This document shows positions 1 to 8,940 of a stretch of DNA of 64,000 nt, piece by piece; the stretch's first letter is position 1, and every line of letters starts with the position of its first letter. The notes beneath the pieces are model-generated. The model was given only the letters and a program-made list of their open reading frames with translations. It was not told the origin of the DNA and searched no databases. Source of the stretch: Streptomyces sp. DvalAA-43 (GTDB lineage Bacteria; Actinomycetota; Actinomycetes; Streptomycetales; Streptomycetaceae); NCBI RefSeq assembly GCF_900091725.1, contig NZ_FMBW01000087.1:310001-374000 (forward strand). The letters are read 5' to 3'. The position numbers and the translations under genes were made by a program.

Positions 1-1184
1 AGCACCAGCGGCTTGAAGGTGGAGGCGGGCTGGTAGTCCTGGCGGGTGGCGTTGGAGATGTAGTGCTTGGTGTAGTCCACCCCGCCGTACATCGCGACGA
101 CCGCGCCGGTCTTCGGGTCGACCGAGGTGGCACCGGCCTGGACGGTCGCGTCGACCTTGTTGTCCTTGCGGTCCAGCTTGGACTCCAGCTGGCGGTCGAC
201 GGACGCCTCCAGCTCCTTCTGCCGCTTCTTGTCGATGTTGAGCCTGATGGTCCAGCCGCCGGCCTGCCGCATCTCCGCGGTGACGCCCTGCTTCTCCAGC
301 TCCTTGTTGGCCGCCTCGACCAGGTAGCCGGTCTGGCCCTCCATGCCCTTGGCGGGCTTGGGCTTGTGCGGCTTCGGGAAGGTGAGCTTGTCGCGCTCGG
401 CCTTGTCGAGCCAGTGCATCTCGACCATGTTGTCGAGCGTGTAGCCCCAGCGCTCCTTGACCAGCTTCTTGCCGGTCGGCGTCGCGGACTGCCAGTCGTA
501 CTGGCTGGGGGCCTGGAGCACGGAGGCCAGATAGGCGCCCTGGGAGACGTTGAGGTCCTTGGCGTCGACCCCGTAGTAGGCCTGTGCGGCGGCCTGGATG
601 CCGCTCGCGCCCCGCCCGTAGTACGCGGTGTTGATGTACCCGGCCAGGATGTATTCCTTGCTCTTCTTGCTGTCGACCTTGAGCGAGATCACCAGTTCCT
701 TGAGCTTCCGGCTGATCGTCGGGTCCTGCGTCAGGTAGTAGTTCTTCACGTACTGCTGGGTGATGGTCGAGCCACCCTGCTTGCCCTTGCCGCTGAGGGT
801 GTTGAGGAGCCCTCGCGCGGTGCCCTTGAGGTCCACGCCCTTGTCGTCGTAGAAGCTCTTGTTCTCGGCGGCGACGAAGGTGTGCTGCACCTTCAGGGGT
901 ACCTCGGCCAGGTCGACTATCTGGCGGTTGACGCCGTTGCCGGTCCGGGTCAGCAGTGTTCCGTCGCTGTACTGGTAGACGTTGCTCTGCCGCTCGGCCA
1001 GGGCGTTGGCCTTCGGGATGTCCACGTACATGTAGAGCGCGACGAAGGCGCCCATGATCAGCAGGCAGAGCCCGAAGAAGGCGCCCAGCATCTTCTTCCA
1101 GGTGAAGAGTCTGCGTATGCCGCCGCTCTTCGCAGCCCGCCGCGCTCCGCGCCGCTGGGCTCGTCGCGCATCCGCTCGACCCAT
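1..1184 (-). CDS. Class A penicillin-binding protein (transglycosylase/transpeptidase), 3' end outside window
   Basis: Bifunctional peptidoglycan synthase, membrane-anchored. The visible 394 residues begin with a basic arm (about 1-27) and one membrane segment (about 31-52). The GT51 glycosyltransferase domain follows, with the catalytic-Glu region AAENKSFYDD, the GGSTITQQYVKN motif and a YYGRGASGIQAA block. The last residues reach the transpeptidase active-site motif S-T-F-K, so nearly all of the transpeptidase domain lies beyond base 1. The ATG at 1184 has GGGAGC upstream and directly precedes the basic arm. It is divergent from the SPFH gene across about 220 bp. The family call is firm; which PBP paralogue it is cannot be told. 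Confidence 0.93.
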   Translation of the reverse strand, partial: MGRADARRAQRRGARRAAKSGGIRRLFTWKKMLGAFFGLCLLIMGAFVALYMYVDIPKANALAERQSNVYQYSDGTLLTRTGNGVNRQIVDLAEVPLKVQHTFVAAENKSFYDDKGVDLKGTARGLLNTLSGKGKQGGSTITQQYVKNYYLTQDPTISRKLKELVISLKVDSKKSKEYILAGYINTAYYGRGASGIQAAAQAYYGVDAKDLNVSQGAYLASVLQAPSQYDWQSATPTGKKLVKERWGYTLDNMVEMHWLDKAERDKLTFPKPHKPKPAKGMEGQTGYLVEAANKELEKQGVTAEMRQAGGWTIRLNIDKKRQKELEASVDRQLESKLDRKDNKVDATVQAGATSVDPKTGAVVAMYGGVDYTKHYISNATRQDYQPASTFKPLV

Positions 1185-1353
1185 CGCTGTGTTGCTCCCG
1201 TTTCTCTGCTCGACCAGATCAGCTAAGCCCAGCCAGCTAACACCGTCGGCGAGGACAAAAAGCAAGCGATGCGGTCTTTTGCGGACGTGACAATCAGCAC
1301 CCGTTCTCAAGGGAACCGACTCACGAGAGGTGCCCAGGGTTGCGAATCCGGGT

Positions 1354-1369
1354 AATGTGTAATCACATT
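1354..1369. promoter_or_regulatory. 16-bp dyad in the PBP/SPFH divergent promoter region
   Basis: Perfect arms AATGTG and CACATT flank TAAT. This is an A/T-rich island in a GC-rich intergenic region, 37 bases before the SPFH start. TGTG/CACA arms resemble CRP/FNR-type sites, but the 4-base spacer is shorter than the usual 6 between GTG and CAC, so the bound protein is not identified. Confidence 0.4.
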
Positions 1370-1405
1370 GCTAGCAGCCAGTCAGTCTTCGATACGGGGG
1401 ATTCC

Positions 1406-2377
1406 ATGTCCGACCACGACAATCCGCACACCGTCACCGCTCCGGCCGCCGACCTCACGCCCGACGCGCCACAGATGCCCGAACCGCAGGTGAGAGAGGT
1501 GACGGCGCACAGCATCCCCGGCGGCCTCGGCCTGCTGCTGACCGTGATCGGGGTGATCGCCGGCATCGGTCTCGCGATCGTCGGCGGCGTCGTCGCCTCG
1601 AACGGGAGCAACGGCGTGGGCGTCCCCGTCTGCGTCTTCGGGATCCTGCTCGTCTTCGCCTCGTTCTTCTGCATGACGGGTGTGAAGATGGTCGCACCGG
1701 GCGAGGCCCGGGTGATCCAGCTCTTCGGCCGCTACGTCGGCACGATCCGCACCGACGGCCTGCGCTGGATCAACCCGCTCACCAGCAGCCGGAAGATCTC
1801 CACCCGGGTCCGCAACCACGAGACCGCGGTCCTCAAGGTCAACGACGCCTACGGCAACCCGATCGAGCTCGCCGCGATCGTCGTCTGGAAGGTCGAGGAC
1901 ACCGCGCAGGCGCTCTTCGAGGTCGACGACTTCCTGGAGTTCGTCGCCACCCAGACCGAGGCGGCCGTCCGCCACATCGCGATCGAGTACCCGTACGACG
2001 CCCACGACGAGGGCGGTCTCTCGCTGCGCGGCAACGCGGAGGAGATCACCGAGAAGCTGGCCGTGGAGCTCACCGCCCGGGTGCAGGCCGCCGGTGTACG
2101 GATCATCGAATCGCGCTTCAGCCACCTCGCGTACGCCCCCGAGATCGCCTCCGCGATGCTCCAGCGCCAGCAGGCCGGCGCGGTGGTCGCGGCCCGGCAG
2201 CAGATCGTCGAGGGCGCGGTCGGCATGGTCGAGATGGCGCTCACCCGGATCGCCGAGCAGGACATCGTCGAGCTGGACTCGGAGCGCAAGGCGGCCATGG
2301 TCAGCAATCTGATGGTGGTGCTGTGCGGTGACCGCGCGGCACAGCCTGTCCTGAACACGGGCAGTCTTTACCAGTGA
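1406..2377 (+). CDS. SPFH-domain (prohibitin/flotillin-like) membrane protein
   Basis: 323 aa. An acidic/proline N-terminus is followed by two hydrophobic segments (about residues 35-60 and 65-85). The SPFH core follows, with VAPGEARVIQLFGRYVGTIR and the typical run through VWKVEDTAQALFEVDDF. The C-terminal part holds the long EITEKLAVEL...ARQQIVEGAVGMVEMAL helix. SPFH proteins form membrane-associated oligomeric scaffolds; no substrate is implied here. The start at 1406 is chosen over an in-frame ATG at 1340 because GGGGG lies 5 bases upstream of it. Its TGA overlaps the GTG of the next gene, which suggests translational coupling. Confidence 0.88.
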   Translation: MSDHDNPHTVTAPAADLTPDAPQMPEPQVREVTAHSIPGGLGLLLTVIGVIAGIGLAIVGGVVASNGSNGVGVPVCVFGILLVFASFFCMTGVKMVAPGEARVIQLFGRYVGTIRTDGLRWINPLTSSRKISTRVRNHETAVLKVNDAYGNPIELAAIVVWKVEDTAQALFEVDDFLEFVATQTEAAVRHIAIEYPYDAHDEGGLSLRGNAEEITEKLAVELTARVQAAGVRIIESRFSHLAYAPEIASAMLQRQQAGAVVAARQQIVEGAVGMVEMALTRIAEQDIVELDSERKAAMVSNLMVVLCGDRAAQPVLNTGSLYQ

Positions 2378-2618
2378 CCGATCAGACCCCGGCCCGCCGG
2401 ACCCCGCCGCAGCGCAAGCAGATGCTGCTGCGGCTGGATCCGGCGGTGCACGACGCGCTGGCCCGCTGGGCCTCCGACGAGCTGCGCAGCGCCAACGCCC
2501 AGATCGAGTTCCTGCTGCGCAGGGCGCTGGCGGAGGCGGGCCGCCTGCCGGGCACGGCGCGTCCGATCCCCCGCCGGGGGCGCCCCCGAAGGACGCGGCG
2601 GGCCCGCCGGAGGCCTGA
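2374..2618 (+). CDS. Small ribbon-helix-helix-like protein; frame is broken near its C-terminus
   Basis: Begins with GTG overlapping the SPFH stop. About 71 residues read QKQMLLRL-like sequence, then LDPAVHDALARWASDELRSANAQIEFLLRRAL, a pattern typical of Arc/MetJ ribbon-helix-helix DNA-binding proteins. As written, the frame has no stop until 3960 and reads across the PadR gene. A -1 shift on the CCCCC run at 2583-2587 restores the tail RRGRPPKDAAGPPEA and a TGA at 2616-2618, for about 81 aa. RGRPPK is an AT-hook-like ending. This may be a genuine mutation, an error in a homopolymer, or frameshifting; the sequence alone cannot decide. Likely a regulator coupled to the SPFH protein (inference). 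Confidence 0.6.
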
Positions 2619-2711
2619 GCGGCGGGGATCCGGGACGCGGGGGCCGGGCGCACACCAGGGGGATCCAGGGCTGAGCCCCGGCTGTACATCGGGATCCGAG
2701 CCGGAGGTCCG

Positions 2712-2743
2712 GGTATACACCGGGGGTATACACACCGTGTACA
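2712..2743 (+). promoter_or_regulatory. Repeated GTATACAC operator in front of padR
   Basis: GGTATACAC occurs twice as a direct repeat (2712-2720 and 2725-2733). The second copy pairs with GTGTACA (2737-2743) as an inverted repeat around ACC with one mismatch. The block ends 9 bases before the PadR ATG. This fits autorepression of the padR-ABC operon by PadR, whose dimers bind inverted repeats of this type. Binding is inferred. Confidence 0.55.
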
Positions 2744-2752
2744 GTGCTCGGC

Positions 2753-3277
2753 ATGTCTATCGGCCACACCCTGCTCGGACTCCTGGAGTCCGGCCCCCGC
2801 CACGGCTACGACCTCAAGCGCGAGTTCGACGAGAAGTTCGGCCACGACCGCCCGCTGCACTACGGCCAGGTCTACTCGACCATGTCCCGGCTGCTCAAGA
2901 ACGGCCTCGTCGAGGTCGACGGCATCGAGAGCGGTGGCGGTCCGGAGCGCAAGCGGTACGCCATCACCGAGGCCGGGATCACCGATGTCGGTGCCTGGCT
3001 CGCGCAGCCGGAGAAGCCCGAGCCGTACCTCCAGTCGACGCTCTACACCAAGGTCGTCCTGGCCCTGCTCACCGGCCGCAGCGCGGAGACCCTGCTGGAC
3101 ACCCAGCGCACCGAGCACCTGCGCCTCATGCGCATACTCACCGACCGCAAGCGCACCGGCGATCTCGCCGACCAGCTGATCTGCGACCACGCGCTCTTCC
3201 ACCTCGAAGCCGATCTGCGCTGGCTGGAACTGACCGCCGCCCGGCTCGACCGGCTCGCCGCGGAGGTGGGCGCATGA
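2753..3277 (+). CDS. PadR-family transcriptional regulator
   Basis: 174 aa. The N-terminal winged helix (about residues 1-90) carries the PadR signature: LLGLLESGPRHGYDLKREF, a Y-G-Q-V-Y segment and LVEVDGIESGGGPERKRYAIT. A C-terminal helical dimerisation part follows. The ATG at 2753 is preferred over the upstream in-frame GTG at 2744 because homologues begin at MSIGHTLLG. Its stop overlaps the ABC ATPase start (ATGA). It is probably the local repressor of the exporter genes, released by a compound that the exporter handles (inference from gene order and the operator repeats just upstream). Confidence 0.9.
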   Translation: MSIGHTLLGLLESGPRHGYDLKREFDEKFGHDRPLHYGQVYSTMSRLLKNGLVEVDGIESGGGPERKRYAITEAGITDVGAWLAQPEKPEPYLQSTLYTKVVLALLTGRSAETLLDTQRTEHLRLMRILTDRKRTGDLADQLICDHALFHLEADLRWLELTAARLDRLAAEVGA

Positions 3278-3960
3278 TCCCCGTCGGCTCCCTGCTCAGC
3301 GCCGACAGCCTGCACAAGGCGTACGGCCAGACGCCCGCGCTCGACGGCGCGTCGTTCTCCATCCACCCCGGCGAGGTCGTCGCCGTGATGGGCCCCTCCG
3401 GCTCCGGCAAGTCCACCCTGCTGCACTGCCTCGCCGGCATCGTCACCCCCGACCGGGGCACGATCACCTACGCGGGCCGTGAGCTCTCCGCCATGTCGGA
3501 CGCCGAACGCAGCGCCCTGCGCCGTACCGAGTTCGGCTTCGTCTTCCAGTTCGGCCAGCTCGTCCCGGAGCTGACCTGCGTGGAGAACGTCGCCCTGCCG
3601 CTCCGCCTGGCCGGCGCCAAGCGCAAGGAGGCCGAGCGCACCGCCCGCCACTGGCTGGAGCGCCTGGAGGTCGACGACGTCGCTGCCAAGCGCCCCGGCG
3701 AGGTCTCCGGCGGCCAGGGCCAGCGCGTGGCCGTGGCCCGCTCGCTGGCCGGCTCCCCGAAGGTGATCTTCGCGGACGAGCCGACCGGCGCCCTGGACTC
3801 CCTCAACGGCGAACGGGTCATGCAGCTGCTCACCGAGGCGGCCCGGTCCACCAACGTCGCCGTGGTCCTGGTGACCCACGAGGCGCGGGTCGCCGCGTAC
3901 TCCGACCGTGACGTCACCGTGCGCGACGGCCGGACCCGCGACCTGGAGCACGCCGTATGA
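3274..3960 (+). CDS. ABC transporter ATP-binding protein (MacB/LolD type)
   Basis: 228 aa nucleotide-binding subunit. Walker A is GPSGSGKST and the Q-loop region reads FGFVFQFGQLVPELT. The signature is SGGQGQRVAVARSL rather than the usual SGGQQQR, Walker B is VIFADEP, and the switch His is in VTHEARV. It overlaps PadR upstream and the permease downstream by ATGA, so the three genes are co-translated. With the FtsX-type permease it forms a complete exporter or lipoprotein-release-type ABC system. The substrate is unknown. Confidence 0.93.
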   Translation: MIPVGSLLSADSLHKAYGQTPALDGASFSIHPGEVVAVMGPSGSGKSTLLHCLAGIVTPDRGTITYAGRELSAMSDAERSALRRTEFGFVFQFGQLVPELTCVENVALPLRLAGAKRKEAERTARHWLERLEVDDVAAKRPGEVSGGQGQRVAVARSLAGSPKVIFADEPTGALDSLNGERVMQLLTEAARSTNVAVVLVTHEARVAAYSDRDVTVRDGRTRDLEHAV

Positions 3961-6356
3961 CCCTGCTCGACCAGAAGAAGGCACCGGCCGCGACCCCGCC
4001 CGGACCCCCCGGCCCCACCGGCTTCGCCGCCTGGCTCCGCGATCTCGCCCTCGGTATCAGGTTCGCCGCGGGCGGCGGGCGCGAGGGCTGGATCCGCACC
4101 GCGCTGACCGCCGTCGGCGTCGGCCTCGGTGTGGCCCTGCTCGTGACCGCGGCGTCCGCGCCGCATCTGCTGGAGGAACGTTCCGCGCGCAGCCAGGCCC
4201 GCGCCGAGAGCGCCGTCCCCGGCGGGCCCGACGCCCGGGCCGCGAAGACCGACACCTCGGTGCTCCGGGTCAACGCGGAGACCGAGTACCGCGGCCGCAC
4301 CATCGACGGCTGGCTGATGCGCGCGGACGGCACTCGTCCGGCCCTCCCGCCGGGCGTAGCGCGCTTCCCCGCCGCGGACGAGATGGTGGTCTCCCCCGCG
4401 CTGAAGGAGCTGCTGGACTCCTCGGAGGGCGCACTCCTGAGGGAACGGCTGCCGAACCGGATCACCGGCACGATCGCCGACTCCGGCCTGGTCTCCCCCG
4501 GTGACCTGGTCTACTACGCGGGCAGCGACACCCTGACCCCCGACAACGGCGGTCACCGGATCGCCGGTTACGGCGACCCGAGCGAGGGCGAGGAGATGCC
4601 GCCGGTCCTCATCGTGCTGATCATCATGATCTGCGTGGTGCTGCTGGTGCCGGTCGCGATCTTCATCGTCACCGCGGTGCGGTTCGGCGGCGACCGCCGC
4701 GACCGCCGGCTCGCCGCGCTGCGCCTGGTCGGTACGGACATCCGGATGACCCGCCGGATCGCGGCCGGCGAGGCCCTCTTCGGGGCGCTCCTCGGTCTGC
4801 TGATCGGGGCGGTGCTCTTCCTGGTGGGGCGCCAGTTCGTCGGGCACATAGAGATGTGGAACGTCAGCGTCTTCCCGTCCGACCTGGTGCCCGACCTCCG
4901 GCTGACGGCGCTGGTCGTGGTCGCCGTTCCGCTGACCGCGGTGGTGGTCACGCTGGCCGCGATGCGCTCGGTGGTGATCGAACCGCTCGGCGTCGTACGG
5001 GGCGGCCGCAACCGCAGGCGCCGGGTCTGGTGGCGGCTGCTGATGCCGGCCGCGGGCCTGGCGGTGCTCGGCCTGACCGGCAGGGTCGACGAGTACTCCC
5101 CGGTCAATCCGTACCCGATCGCGGGCGGTGCCGTACTGGTCCTGGTCGGGCTCGCGCTGCTGCTGCCCTGGCTGATCGAGGCGTGCGTGAACCGGCTGAA
5201 CGGCGGTCCGGTGCCCTGGCAGCTCGCCATCCGCAGGCTCCAGCTGAGCAGCGGGGCGGCTTCCCGCGCGGTCAGCGGCATCACGGTCGCGGTCGCGGGT
5301 GCGGTGGCGCTGCAGATGCTGTTCGCCGCGGTGGGCGACGAGTTCACCCGGATGACGGGACAGGACCCGTCGCGGGCCCAGTTCTACACGTTCTCCGAGA
5401 AGGTCGACCCCGGGGCGGCCAACCGGACCATCGAGCAGTTCAAGGCCACCAAGGGGGTGAAGAGGGTCATCGGCAAGGTCGAGGTGTACGTCACCCGGCC
5501 CGGAAAGTTCTCCGGGGACGACGTCCGGCCCACCACCAGTCTCATCGTCGGTGACTGCGGCACCCTGCGGGAACTGGCCCAGATCGACTCCTGCAAGGAC
5601 GGCGACACCTTCGTGGTCCACCCCAGGAACGACAAGGAGATGTCCAACTGGGTCGACCAGACCGCCCGCAAGGGCAAGGAGGTCGAGATCGGCGCGGGCC
5701 TCGGCGGGAAGCCGATGCGGTGGACCCTGCCCGCCGACTCCCCGACGGTCACCGTCCGCCGGGATCCGATGGGCGAGGACTCCTGGGGCATCATGGCCAC
5801 CACCGGCGCGATCGACCCGACCACGCTGCCGGGCGCGATGACCCAGTCCCAGATCCGGGTCGACCAGAGCGTGCCGGACGTCGCGGAGTACGTACGGAAC
5901 ACGGCGGCCAGGATCGATCCCGCGATGCGGGTGTCGAGCCTCACGTCGGTGGCCCGTGACGAGAAGTACGCCAGTGTCCAGCGCGGCCTCCAGGTCGGCG
6001 CGACCCTGACGCTGCTGCTGATCGCCGCCGCGATGCTGGTCTCGCAGCTGGAGCAGCTGCGCGAACGCAAGCGCCTGCTCTCGGTCCTGGTCGCCTTCGG
6101 CACCCGGCGTTCCACGCTCGGCTGGTCGGTGCTCTGGCAGACCGCCGTGCCGGTGGTCATCGGGCTGGTGGTGGCCATCGCGGGCGGACTGGGTCTGGGC
6201 GCGGCCCTGATCGCCATGCTCGACAAGGAGGTCACCGACTGGTGGCTCTTCCTGCCGATGACCGGCGCGGGCGCGGCGCTGATCCTGCTGGTCACGCTGG
6301 TGTCGCTGCCCTCGCTGTGGCGCATGATGCGGCCGGAGGGCCTGCGCACGGAGTGA
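3957..6356 (+). CDS. ABC transporter permease, FtsX/MacB-like
   Basis: 799 aa. A membrane segment near residues 48-66 is followed by an extracellular stretch. A three-helix FtsX bundle comes next (about residues 215-345: VLIVLIIMICVVLLVPVAIF and following), then a second membrane block (about 355-470), a large extracellular domain (about 470-675) and a final FtsX bundle (about 680-790). This double-FtsX layout is usual for actinobacterial permeases paired with single ATPases under PadR control. It is the last gene of the operon, and two hairpins follow its TGA. Function is export or membrane stress response by inference only. Confidence 0.9.
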   Translation: MTLLDQKKAPAATPPGPPGPTGFAAWLRDLALGIRFAAGGGREGWIRTALTAVGVGLGVALLVTAASAPHLLEERSARSQARAESAVPGGPDARAAKTDTSVLRVNAETEYRGRTIDGWLMRADGTRPALPPGVARFPAADEMVVSPALKELLDSSEGALLRERLPNRITGTIADSGLVSPGDLVYYAGSDTLTPDNGGHRIAGYGDPSEGEEMPPVLIVLIIMICVVLLVPVAIFIVTAVRFGGDRRDRRLAALRLVGTDIRMTRRIAAGEALFGALLGLLIGAVLFLVGRQFVGHIEMWNVSVFPSDLVPDLRLTALVVVAVPLTAVVVTLAAMRSVVIEPLGVVRGGRNRRRRVWWRLLMPAAGLAVLGLTGRVDEYSPVNPYPIAGGAVLVLVGLALLLPWLIEACVNRLNGGPVPWQLAIRRLQLSSGAASRAVSGITVAVAGAVALQMLFAAVGDEFTRMTGQDPSRAQFYTFSEKVDPGAANRTIEQFKATKGVKRVIGKVEVYVTRPGKFSGDDVRPTTSLIVGDCGTLRELAQIDSCKDGDTFVVHPRNDKEMSNWVDQTARKGKEVEIGAGLGGKPMRWTLPADSPTVTVRRDPMGEDSWGIMATTGAIDPTTLPGAMTQSQIRVDQSVPDVAEYVRNTAARIDPAMRVSSLTSVARDEKYASVQRGLQVGATLTLLLIAAAMLVSQLEQLRERKRLLSVLVAFGTRRSTLGWSVLWQTAVPVVIGLVVAIAGGLGLGAALIAMLDKEVTDWWLFLPMTGAGAALILLVTLVSLPSLWRMMRPEGLRTE

Positions 6357-6376
6357 CGTGACGCGGCGATCGGCAG

Positions 6377-6406
6377 GGGGTGCGGTCCCACGTGGGACCG
6401 CACCCC
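6377..6406 (+). terminator. Rho-independent-like hairpin after the ABC permease
   Basis: A perfect 14-bp stem GGGGTGCGGTCCCA / TGGGACCGCACCCC has only two bases between the arms. It lies 20 bases after the permease stop. No U-tract follows, as is common in Streptomyces. Confidence 0.8.
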
Positions 6407-6422
6407 TTCGGCGGTCCCGGGC

Positions 6423-6442
6423 ACGGGTCCTTCGGGACCCGT
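6423..6442 (+). terminator. Second hairpin, UUCG tetraloop
   Basis: ACGGGTCC and GGACCCGT form an 8-bp stem closed by TTCG, a very stable tetraloop. It lies 16 bases after the first hairpin and works with it as a tandem terminator, or serves the converging lipoprotein gene on the other strand. Confidence 0.6.
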
Positions 6443-6542
6443 ACCGATGACCGTCGCGCCCCGGGCTGGCAGGACACCAAATTCTCTGGGCCGTGCCGGC
6501 CATGTGCTCACACCTGACTTGCCAACGAAAGTGCCGTCGCCT

Positions 6543-7148
6543 TCAGCTTGGAGAACTCGAAGAGACCGGCTTGTCGGACGACCAGAAGCCGGAGTGCACG
6601 TTGGGAGTGGGCACGTCGTTTCCACGGTAGTCAGTGCCCCTCCCCGAAGTGGAGGGCTGCGCCACCTTCGACTTGTCCACGCAAGCCGTTTGAACCTCAA
6701 GGAAGAACTGCCCCTTGTACCCGACGGTCAGCCCCATCTTCAATACGCCGTCGCCGGCATCGGCATAGACGGCAGGGAACTTCTTGTCGGGGTTGACCTT
6801 GGTGATTGTGTAGCCCGCCTTCTTCCATGCCCGTTCGATGATTCCGAGAAGCGAACCTCTGCGTTCCTCGGAAACCTGAGTCATGACCACAGCACGGCGT
6901 GTGACATCGCCGAGCTCCGGGGCGCCAGCGCACATTCCGTTATCGGATTCATCGTGTGTCCACTCCAGGGGAGGACGCACAGAGGACAGCGTGTCGCCGA
7001 TGAGGCTGTCAGCCTTGTCTGCAGCCTGCTGCATATTCACGCTGGAACTCCTCCGGGGGGCAAGGGAATCATTGCCGCCGCTCCCGCAGCCGGCCAAAAA
7101 AGCCAGGGCAAGCACAAGGACGGCGATGCGATGGGAAACGTCCTTCAC
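6543..7148 (-). CDS. Secreted lipoprotein, unknown function
   Basis: 201 aa. A type II signal peptide ends in the lipobox FLAGC (Cys21), so the protein should be lipid-anchored outside the membrane. The mature part has two cysteines (in GMCAGAPEL and TACVDKS). It shows an alpha/beta-like pattern ending in GYKGQFFLEVQTACVD. It overlaps the hydrolase gene by ATGA and is the last gene of a three-gene minus-strand unit. No catalytic motif was recognised. Base composition is slightly less GC-rich than in the flanking housekeeping genes, as is true of the whole trio. Confidence 0.8.
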   Translation of the reverse strand: MKDVSHRIAVLVLALAFLAGCGSGGNDSLAPRRSSSVNMQQAADKADSLIGDTLSSVRPPLEWTHDESDNGMCAGAPELGDVTRRAVVMTQVSEERRGSLLGIIERAWKKAGYTITKVNPDKKFPAVYADAGDGVLKMGLTVGYKGQFFLEVQTACVDKSKVAQPSTSGRGTDYRGNDVPTPNVHSGFWSSDKPVSSSSPS

Positions 7149-8938
7149 CGCGGGGCCTCTGTAGTGATCGAGTCCGAATGTCCGGCGACAATCAAAGCGA
7201 CGTTGTCTGCCGCTGAAGGATTCCTTCCCTCGTCGAAATAACCAGAGTGCGCGGGAGTTGGGCCTTGGCCCGACAGCCAGAACGGGAGTGGGCCGTCGCC
7301 GCTCTCCATTCTCGTGGCCCCGAACCCCTTACTCGCCGGGTCCGTACCGAACCAGAGACCATCGCTTTCCACTATGGCTGACCCAAGGATCCCCGCGCCG
7401 AGCAGCTCCTCCCTACTGGGCAGCTTCGTTACGGGATCATTGTCGGCGGAACCGATGAACACGTGCCCCTTGCCGACGTTCAGTTCCGAAGCGTTGTCGG
7501 CCCCGGTACCCGGGCTGCCCAGCAGAACGATGTCGTCAACGCCCGGGATACCGCCGTCCTGCCGGGCCGCGGTACCTACGGTGAGCGATCCGTAGGAGTG
7601 GCCGATCGCTGTGATGTGCGGGTCCTCGTCTTCGTTGGTCACCCGAATGCCTTCCATGAACGCGTTGTAGTCGGGCGCGCCATTGTTCGCGTCGGTCGTC
7701 GACCCGACGTCCATGAAGCCCGGCGCGTCGTATCCCAGCCAGACGATGGAGGCGCTGGACGGGTCGTACTTCTGGGCACCCTTCGCGGTCTGGAAGGCCC
7801 TGCGCACGGTGTCGTCCGCGAAGTCTGCGTCAAGAGCCGTACCGAGGCCTGGCACGTACGAGGACACGTTCCTGGCGGTGTCGGGGTTTCCGTAGCTGAC
7901 AATGGCTCGGCCCTTCCCCTCTGTACCAATCCCAAGCAGGTACATGGGCGGGTGTGAATCGTGGGACAATTTGGACTGAATACCCTTCAGTCCTGCGAGT
8001 TTGTCCTGTGCGCCGTCGGCCGTCTGACCTTCGAGGCCGGCGATCACCAAGGGGAGGTTCGCGCGGTTCGCTTCGTCGCGCACCGCAGCCGGAATGCCGT
8101 CGAGGGACCCGATCACGTCGGGGAAGGACGTGATGTACTCCTGACGCTCCTCCTTGCTCAAGTGGTCCCACCATTCCTTTCGCTCAGCCGGCGACTTGCC
8201 CAGCACTTGCTCTGACAGGTACTCACGGGCCGCGCTTCCAACGGCAGCAACATCCCCCGCCACGTTCGCCCAGGTCTTCCTGTCGACCGTGAGACCGGGC
8301 GCGGCCTTGAGCTCCCGAAGAGCCGAACTGTATCGTTCGTCGATTTCGCGGGCCTCACGCAGGGCATGAGCGATACGGTCGGCCACGTCCTGGGCCTTGG
8401 CTCGGTGAGGGTTGGGACTCCTCAGCTGTGGGGCATCCGGTCCCAGAGCGGGGTCGTACATGCCGTTACCGTCGCGGTACAGGCCGGGGTTTCCAGCGCC
8501 GATCAGACCGTTGTTGCCCATGACGGAGCCACCCGGTATCGGGTCACCAGTCATCGCGTTCTCGCCGCCGGCCGGGTAGTCAATGCTGCCGTTGGCGTTG
8601 ACTTCGTAGCCCCCGAGGGAGGCCACATCGTCGAGAACATCACGCAGCCGACGTTGCGGGGCAATGAGTTCGGTGGCCAGACCATCAAGTGCGCCTCGGA
8701 TCAAGCCCGCCTCGGTCTGAATGTAGTGGTAGTTCTCGCCAAGACGCTTCAGCCGCTTGACGGCCGACTCCGCCGACTCGCTTTCCTGCGTCTTGGTGAG
8801 CTTGCCGCTCATGTCACCGTCGACGCGCTCGCGCGCAGCGTCAGCACGACGCATCAGCGCAGCCCAACCGTCGGCTGCGTCGGTCAACTCGGACAGCTTG
8901 AGGTCGCGGAGCTGCTGCCAGGTGAGCCCGAACGCCAT
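7145..8938 (-). CDS. DUF1023-type alpha/beta hydrolase
   Basis: 597 aa. The N-terminal half is helical and WXG100/ESX-substrate-like (WQQLRDLKLSELTDAADGW, heptad-rich to about residue 250). The C-terminal alpha/beta hydrolase holds the nucleophile elbow GHSYGS (Ser448). A plausible acid is in SADNDPV (about 499-501), and the general base is His564 in PAHSGYF. No signal peptide is visible. The family (DUF1023) is common in Actinobacteria next to WXG100-like proteins; the substrate is unknown. Start at 8938 lies two bases after the stop of the upstream gene. Inferred role: an effector or enzyme exported with its small partner. Confidence 0.85.
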   Translation of the reverse strand: MAFGLTWQQLRDLKLSELTDAADGWAALMRRADAARERVDGDMSGKLTKTQESESAESAVKRLKRLGENYHYIQTEAGLIRGALDGLATELIAPQRRLRDVLDDVASLGGYEVNANGSIDYPAGGENAMTGDPIPGGSVMGNNGLIGAGNPGLYRDGNGMYDPALGPDAPQLRSPNPHRAKAQDVADRIAHALREAREIDERYSSALRELKAAPGLTVDRKTWANVAGDVAAVGSAAREYLSEQVLGKSPAERKEWWDHLSKEERQEYITSFPDVIGSLDGIPAAVRDEANRANLPLVIAGLEGQTADGAQDKLAGLKGIQSKLSHDSHPPMYLLGIGTEGKGRAIVSYGNPDTARNVSSYVPGLGTALDADFADDTVRRAFQTAKGAQKYDPSSASIVWLGYDAPGFMDVGSTTDANNGAPDYNAFMEGIRVTNEDEDPHITAIGHSYGSLTVGTAARQDGGIPGVDDIVLLGSPGTGADNASELNVGKGHVFIGSADNDPVTKLPSREELLGAGILGSAIVESDGLWFGTDPASKGFGATRMESGDGPLPFWLSGQGPTPAHSGYFDEGRNPSAADNVALIVAGHSDSITTEAPR

Positions 8939-8940
8939 GA

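Noticed and set aside
2374..3960. A 528-aa fusion of the RHH protein to the ABC ATPase
   Set aside because: Between the two domains the frame runs through the PadR gene in the wrong frame with an Arg/Pro-rich product. The ATPase has its own ATGA-coupled start at 3274.
3468..6503. 1011-codon open frame on the minus strand opposite the ABC genes
   Set aside because: It mirrors the real permease and ATPase, is dominated by Arg/Gly/His/Asp/Gln, and has no domain. It is a by-product of high GC.
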